DNA of 64,000 bases from positions 1,612,001-1,676,000 of the forward strand of contig NZ_CP061319.1 of assembly GCF_018688455.1 (NCBI RefSeq), read 5' to 3'. This DNA comes from Polynucleobacter sp. AM-7D1 (GTDB lineage: Bacteria; Pseudomonadota; Gammaproteobacteria; Burkholderiales; Burkholderiaceae). The position numbers were made by a program, and so were the translations under genes. How positions within the stretch are numbered: the first letter of the stretch is position 1; each line of letters begins with the position of its first letter. The notes beneath the pieces were generated by a model. It did not search any database. It had not been told where the DNA came from and saw only the letters and a list, made by a program, of their open reading frames with translations. Positions 60,595 through 64,000 of this stretch are shown one piece after another.

Positions 60595-61465
60595 AGCAGC
60601 CTCTAAATCTAATATTCCAGCCTCCATTCAGTTACGCAATACACGATTAAGACACCCCCTTTTTGAGGAGGCGTTTAATGGAACTTTGCACATCTTAAAA
60701 AATGCTCTTGCAACAGCCCGCCCGAATAGCGGAGTCTTAATTCATGGGCATGGGGGCACTGGAAAATCCACCCTATTAGACTCATTGACAAAGGCCATTG
60801 AGAATGGGACCAATGGAGCTCCTCATGGAAGGGTCCTAAATATTACCTTCTCCGATTCAATTCCTACGCCAAAGAGCCTGTACTCTTCCGCCCTAAAACA
60901 AAGCAACTACGTTCTTAAGTTTGATGCACGATCAACTCGTGATGGCATTCTTGAAGATAGAGTTGTTGACCAAATTGAGCGCGAAAAATTTATTGCAATG
61001 TTTATTGATGAGTCTCAACAGGTAATTAAGCAATCAAAAGATGAGCTTCGAATACGCGTACTTGACTCCGTTAAAAATCTATCTACCAGGACAGGAATTA
61101 CAACCGTTTTATCGGGGACGCGTGATATTTCGCCTTTATTTGATGGCGAATTAGGAGATGGACAACTAAGCACTCGTTTTGCAACACGATTTTATCTTGC
61201 TGAATTTCAAACAGAAATGGCTCTTATGGGATTTTTGAATGGGTATACACAACAGTGCACAGCAATGGATATAAATATTATTCGACATAAATGCAAGGAA
61301 ATATTCACAAGTATTGGCGGAAACTTACGGCGCCTAACGGATTTCATCATCATGTCTGTTGAGATTGCTGAAAATACAAGTGAGGGCGTTCTAGCAGCCG
61401 AACATCTTAAATTGGCTTTCAAAAAATATTATGGAAATGCTCATACTCATGCCAACCCATTCTAA
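60581..61465 (+). CDS. tnsC: TnsC-like AAA+ ATPase, short form
   Basis: An ATPase of 294 residues from ATG 60581, which overlaps the tnsB stop by 14 nt. Walker A is GHGGTGKST (56-64), Walker B FIAMFIDES (D143, E144), and TVLSGTRD (about 175-182) fits sensor 1; ATRFYLAEF follows. TnsC links the target selector to TnsA/TnsB and gives target immunity. It is about half the size of Tn7 TnsC and closer to the compact TniB or CAST-type TnsC, so the N- and C-terminal extensions of Tn7 TnsC are missing. Confidence 0.9.
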   Translation: MNHYKAASKSNIPASIQLRNTRLRHPLFEEAFNGTLHILKNALATARPNSGVLIHGHGGTGKSTLLDSLTKAIENGTNGAPHGRVLNITFSDSIPTPKSLYSSALKQSNYVLKFDARSTRDGILEDRVVDQIEREKFIAMFIDESQQVIKQSKDELRIRVLDSVKNLSTRTGITTVLSGTRDISPLFDGELGDGQLSTRFATRFYLAEFQTEMALMGFLNGYTQQCTAMDINIIRHKCKEIFTSIGGNLRRLTDFIIMSVEIAENTSEGVLAAEHLKLAFKKYYGNAHTHANPF

Positions 61466-62447
61466 TTTTCCATTACGGACTGAGTTATTTGAATACCCTA
61501 ACTTCCCAATCCACGACACTCTAATGCCTGGTGAATCTGGTCCAGGATTTATTATCCGAATGGCTCAAAAAAACCATGTTGGCTACTATGAGTTAATGCG
61601 ACATATCAATTTTTATCAGTATCCCTACATCACCAATAATGCCGCAACAATGATTTCCCCTCTTTTTGGGCTCAAACCAAAATGCATTGCAAGAGTAACG
61701 GCTGATCACTACAAAATATATGGGCAATGCCACACAAGATTAAATGGTTTTATCTTTAGAAAATCTTACCTTGTAAGACAACGACATCCACAAATATGCC
61801 ATCTCTGCATTGAGGAGAAACTCTACTCCCAGCTAGTTTGGGATTTGAGCCTTTATACGGCTTGCGTTGAACATAAAATATGTCTTATAGACCACTGCTC
61901 TTCATGTGGGAAAAGTCTTACCTGGGCTCGGAACAAGCTATCTGTATGCGGATGTGGAAAACCTTTTTTTGGGAAACACAATAAGAGTTCCATCGCTAGC
62001 GAATTCCAACTCTTTGTTTCAAGCGTAATTAAGTCTAAATTTACAGATGATCTCTCAGAGCCAATTTCAAACAATTCATTACTGAAATTATCTGATGGTC
62101 TTTCTTTGGATATATTTTTACGATTAATTTGGAGTTTTGGCTTGCACACTGCACCCATGCTTGGCAGACTCTCCCACGGAAAGCAAATTTTAAATACCTC
62201 AGCAACGATAGATTTAGTGAATCATGCAATCACAAGAATAAATCACGCGATATATCAAAATTCCATTTCCACTATAAAGATTGCGATCAATAAGACGTCG
62301 CTAAACGATGTTTTGGAGGATTCAACTCATCAGGAATTCAACATAATCCATTTTTTATTAGATAAAGTGTCGGCGTTAGAGAGTATTCCTGGAATTAGAA
62401 ACTCAAATATGCAAAAACAATTACTTTTATTTGCAGATAACGTATGA
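61431..62447 (+). CDS. tniQ: TniQ/TnsD-type target selector 1
   Basis: A 338-residue protein of the TniQ family. The N-terminal part begins FPLRTELFEYPNFPIHDTLMPGESGPGFIIRMAQ, where the ES...R stretch matches the TniQ start, and the zinc-ribbon has HPQICHLCIEEKLYSQLVWDL, CVEHKICLIDHCSSCG and LSVCGCGKPF. The C-terminal third is helical without a clear domain. It overlaps tnsC by 35 nt or less; starts at 61437 and 61449 are also possible. It recruits TnsC to a target; the target is unknown. Confidence 0.87.
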   Translation: MEMLILMPTHSNFPLRTELFEYPNFPIHDTLMPGESGPGFIIRMAQKNHVGYYELMRHINFYQYPYITNNAATMISPLFGLKPKCIARVTADHYKIYGQCHTRLNGFIFRKSYLVRQRHPQICHLCIEEKLYSQLVWDLSLYTACVEHKICLIDHCSSCGKSLTWARNKLSVCGCGKPFFGKHNKSSIASEFQLFVSSVIKSKFTDDLSEPISNNSLLKLSDGLSLDIFLRLIWSFGLHTAPMLGRLSHGKQILNTSATIDLVNHAITRINHAIYQNSISTIKIAINKTSLNDVLEDSTHQEFNIIHFLLDKVSALESIPGIRNSNMQKQLLLFADNV

Positions 62448-63382
62448 ATAAATTTTGGCCCAAATTACCGACATTACTATGGCTTCCGCCAACTTTTAAT
62501 GATGAGATCATTAGCTCTTGGTTTGCAAGAATTCGTCATGAACATCGCTTAACTTACTCGGCACTTCTCAAGCAATTTGAATTAAAAATACCATGCGATA
62601 TTGATATAGCCTCCATCAGACTAGGTCTTGAAAAAATTACCAATGGAACAAATTTTCCTGTAGCAAGAATTTCAGACATGGCTAATATTTTTTCATGGGT
62701 CGAACGCAATCAAAAAATAAATTTTGCTTTAAATAGAGACAAAAAAGGTATTGCTTTCATTGCTTTTTGCCCAGACTGCTTGTCTGAGCCAACACCTTAT
62801 TGGAGGGCTTCTTGGAGATTGAGATTTTATAAAGTCTGTATTTTTCATAGAAAGCCTATGCGCCTTTATTGTCAACACTGTAACAAGAGGCAAATGTGCA
62901 ATCTTACAAATTTAAGAATTTCACATACTCTAAGAAAAATTGCATTGCGATTCTGTTGCCATTGTTCCAAATCGCTAACTGAAGAGAAATTTAATAGGCC
63001 TCATGATTCAAAAAAAATTGAAAAGCATATTGTTGTCCAAAAATTTTTGACTTACTTTTTTTCCAACTATAGACTACGTGAGGACCTTGACTTTGCCTCA
63101 CTTTTTCTACAGGCCTTAGATCAATTCCCGCATTTCCTAAGGCATAGAAAACCAAATAACGATGAAATTAGATTGCTAAGGCGTTTATTGAGGTGCCTTA
63201 CGCTTAACATTCGTCAAAAGATTTCGACATCCGATCCAAGCACAAATGACGCGTACCCTAGACATGAACTTAACGCTGTATGTGGAACATCTTCTCAATG
63301 GGATCCACTAGATCAAACGATGTACTACGGTGATTTTGATCACTCACTAGACTATTTATCCTTTAGGGCTGAAATTTACTAG
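62444..63382 (+). CDS. tniQ: TniQ/TnsD-type target selector 2
   Basis: A second, different TniQ protein of 312 residues, coupled to the first by an ATGA overlap. It begins FWPKLPTLLWLPPTFNDEIISSWFARIRHEHRLTYSALLKQF, then a zinc-binding part FCPDCLSEPTPYWRASWRLRFYKVCIFHRKPMRLYCQHCNKRQ and FCCHCSKSL. The pattern WLP...DE.ISSW..R is typical of TnsD/TniQ N-termini. The basic C-terminal half (LRRLLRCLTLNIRQK) may bind DNA. It shares little obvious sequence with selector 1 outside the Cys positions. Confidence 0.85.
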   Translation: MNKFWPKLPTLLWLPPTFNDEIISSWFARIRHEHRLTYSALLKQFELKIPCDIDIASIRLGLEKITNGTNFPVARISDMANIFSWVERNQKINFALNRDKKGIAFIAFCPDCLSEPTPYWRASWRLRFYKVCIFHRKPMRLYCQHCNKRQMCNLTNLRISHTLRKIALRFCCHCSKSLTEEKFNRPHDSKKIEKHIVVQKFLTYFFSNYRLREDLDFASLFLQALDQFPHFLRHRKPNNDEIRLLRRLLRCLTLNIRQKISTSDPSTNDAYPRHELNAVCGTSSQWDPLDQTMYYGDFDHSLDYLSFRAEIY

Positions 63383-63700
63383 CTGAGACTGCCATCTAAC
63401 AGCTTTAATTTTCATTTGGCTCATGGTGAGTTTTTTTAAAACTCAATGAGATTTCACTCCATTTTTTTAAGATTAAGCAATCTCTTTTATTTCAATATGG
63501 TGATCATTTATCCTATAACTTATTAATTAATATAGATATTTATTTTAATAATTAGCGATCCTCTACATCAAAAGGGTTTCCTGTACTTTCTATAATTGAG
63601 GCAGGTGAGTAGGTAGATTCCTACATATAAATAAGCCTTAAGCCCTTACAGCTCCAATCTGTCCTGCCTAGACTGGCTATTCAATGATTGGAGAATGCTG
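63383..63700. other. 318-bp AT-rich gap after the tns operon
   Basis: No gene, tRNA or CRISPR-like array is seen. GAGTTTTTTT-AAAACTC (about 63429-63445) can form a small hairpin 45 bp after the tniQ stop and may act as a terminator. The stretch TCCATTTTTTTAAGATTA (63458-63475) resembles the one upstream of tnsA. Confidence 0.5.
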
Positions 63701-64000
63701 ATGAGCCCGAAATCCCGGCTGTACACGCTTGTAAAGGCTTGGAAGAACAAACCCTTCCAAGAAGTGCGCGATGCCTGTGGCCAGCCTTGGCTAGGTCTTA
63801 GCGGTGAAGTACTCGAAGAACACCAATCCTGGTCCCAGCGACAAGCGATTAGCAATGAACCCATCTTTAATAGCCAAGGAAGCAAGCTGACAAGCTCTTT
63901 ATTTAGACCATTACTGACTGCCACCGATACACAACTCCTCAGACTGTTCATGGAAGGCTTGGATACGATTACCTACTGGTACCGTAGTGGTCGCTTCATT
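63701..64000 (+). CDS. Unidentified gene, 3'-truncated by window edge
   Basis: From ATG 63701, behind a TTGGAG site, a frame stays open for all 100 codons to the window end. The product begins MSPKSRLYTLVKAWKNKPFQ and continues EVRDACGQPWLGLSGEVLEE and RLFMEGLDTITYWYRSGRFI. Base composition is more GC-rich than the tns genes and closer to the core genes. I do not recognise it; it could be cargo of the element, or another gene of the island. Confidence 0.6.
   Translation, partial: MSPKSRLYTLVKAWKNKPFQEVRDACGQPWLGLSGEVLEEHQSWSQRQAISNEPIFNSQGSKLTSSLFRPLLTATDTQLLRLFMEGLDTITYWYRSGRFI

Larger units (their letters stand above)
57777..63382 (+). mobile_element. Tn7-like transposition operon tnsA-tnsB-tnsC-tniQ-tniQ
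   Basis: Five genes with 1-nt gaps or overlaps make one transcription unit. TnsA plus TnsB implies cut-and-paste movement; two selectors imply two target choices or a heteromeric selector. In Tn7 the element end lies just upstream of tnsA with cargo beyond the last selector, so cargo would be expected to the right of 63.4 kb. No Cas genes or CRISPR repeats are visible up to 64000. Confidence 0.88.
56309..64000. mobile_element. Left part of a genomic island at tRNA-Phe carrying a Tn7-like module (runs off the window)
   Basis: From the tRNA remnant rightward, the sequence becomes clearly AT-richer in the Tns genes than in the core genes, and every gene is either uncharacterised or a transposition gene. 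The right border is not in the window. The island integrase and an intact tRNA-Phe are expected beyond 64000 if the tRNA model is right. Whether the Tn7-like element is itself the island, or sits inside it, cannot be decided here. Confidence 0.55.

Noticed and set aside
63646..63951. Minus-strand frame of 101 codons near the right edge
   Set aside because: It is the complement of the plus-strand frame starting at 63701, which has a better ribosome site and stays open to the edge; the minus-strand product has no protein-like pattern.
63383..64000. Possible CRISPR array after the tniQ genes, as in CRISPR-associated Tn7-like elements
   Set aside because: No regularly spaced direct repeats are present in this stretch, and no cas gene is visible in the window.

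Overview
The window looks like a chromosomal segment of a free-living betaproteobacterium of the Burkholderiaceae, most like Polynucleobacter. This is inferred from the protein sequences and from compact housekeeping runs (glcDEF-yggS-proC, queA-tgt-yajC-secDF, pntAA-pntAB-pntB, groES-groEL); no database search was possible. Genes are densely packed, with many 1-8 nt overlaps and very short divergent or convergent spacers.

Region 1, 1-25.7 kb, is core genome. It holds the 3' part of a DAHP synthase, a cobalamin adenosyltransferase, the glycolate oxidase subunits GlcD/E/F followed by the PLP-homeostasis protein YggS and ProC, and convergent UbiA. RecG follows, divergent from QueA-Tgt, then YajC-SecD-SecF, Kdo transferase and PurB on the minus strand, a glutathione S-transferase, MnmA, the proton-translocating transhydrogenase, and GroES-GroEL. 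The groESL promoter carries a CIRCE operator and a sigma32-like promoter. An uncharacterised ATP-grasp-like gene (25.9-27.2 kb) lies at the edge of the core.

Region 2, 27.4-56.2 kb, is a mosaic metal and stress resistance region. (a) A copper module, all on the plus strand (27.4-37.6 kb), encodes a secreted His/Cys-rich protein, a small periplasmic protein, a TolC-like lipoprotein, a Tat-exported multicopper oxidase, a Met/His-rich cupredoxin, DUF411, CusF-like and CopZ-like proteins, a LemA-TPM-TPM trio, a Cu(I) P1B-ATPase with YHS and metal-binding N-terminus, and DUF2789. (b) A TonB-like protein and an ArsR-rhodanese regulator diverge from a periplasmic protein, a periplasmic rhodanese and a SAM methyltransferase. 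(c) A DevBCA-like ABC exporter lies behind a perfect 18-bp inverted repeat. (d) A minimal stand-alone tyrosine recombinase. (e) A Zn/Cd/Pb P-type ATPase diverges from a CadR-like MerR regulator, with a typical 19-bp-spacer MerR promoter. (f) A CzcI-C-x-B-A RND efflux operon, and YnfA. A short motif related to ATTCGACCCAAAGCCGACC recurs at four boundaries between these modules.

Region 3, 56.26-64.0 kb, starts at a truncated tRNA-Phe 3' end on the minus strand, which I read as an attachment-site remnant of an island extending to the right beyond the window. It contains two uncharacterised divergent genes and a compact Tn7-like transposition operon: TnsA, TnsB with a D-D-35-E triad, a short TnsC ATPase, and two different short TniQ/TnsD-type target selectors. 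A further open reading frame runs off the right edge. No CRISPR array or Cas gene is visible. The two-TniQ Tn7-like module, whose targeting mode cannot be read from this window, is the best candidate for an undescribed system.
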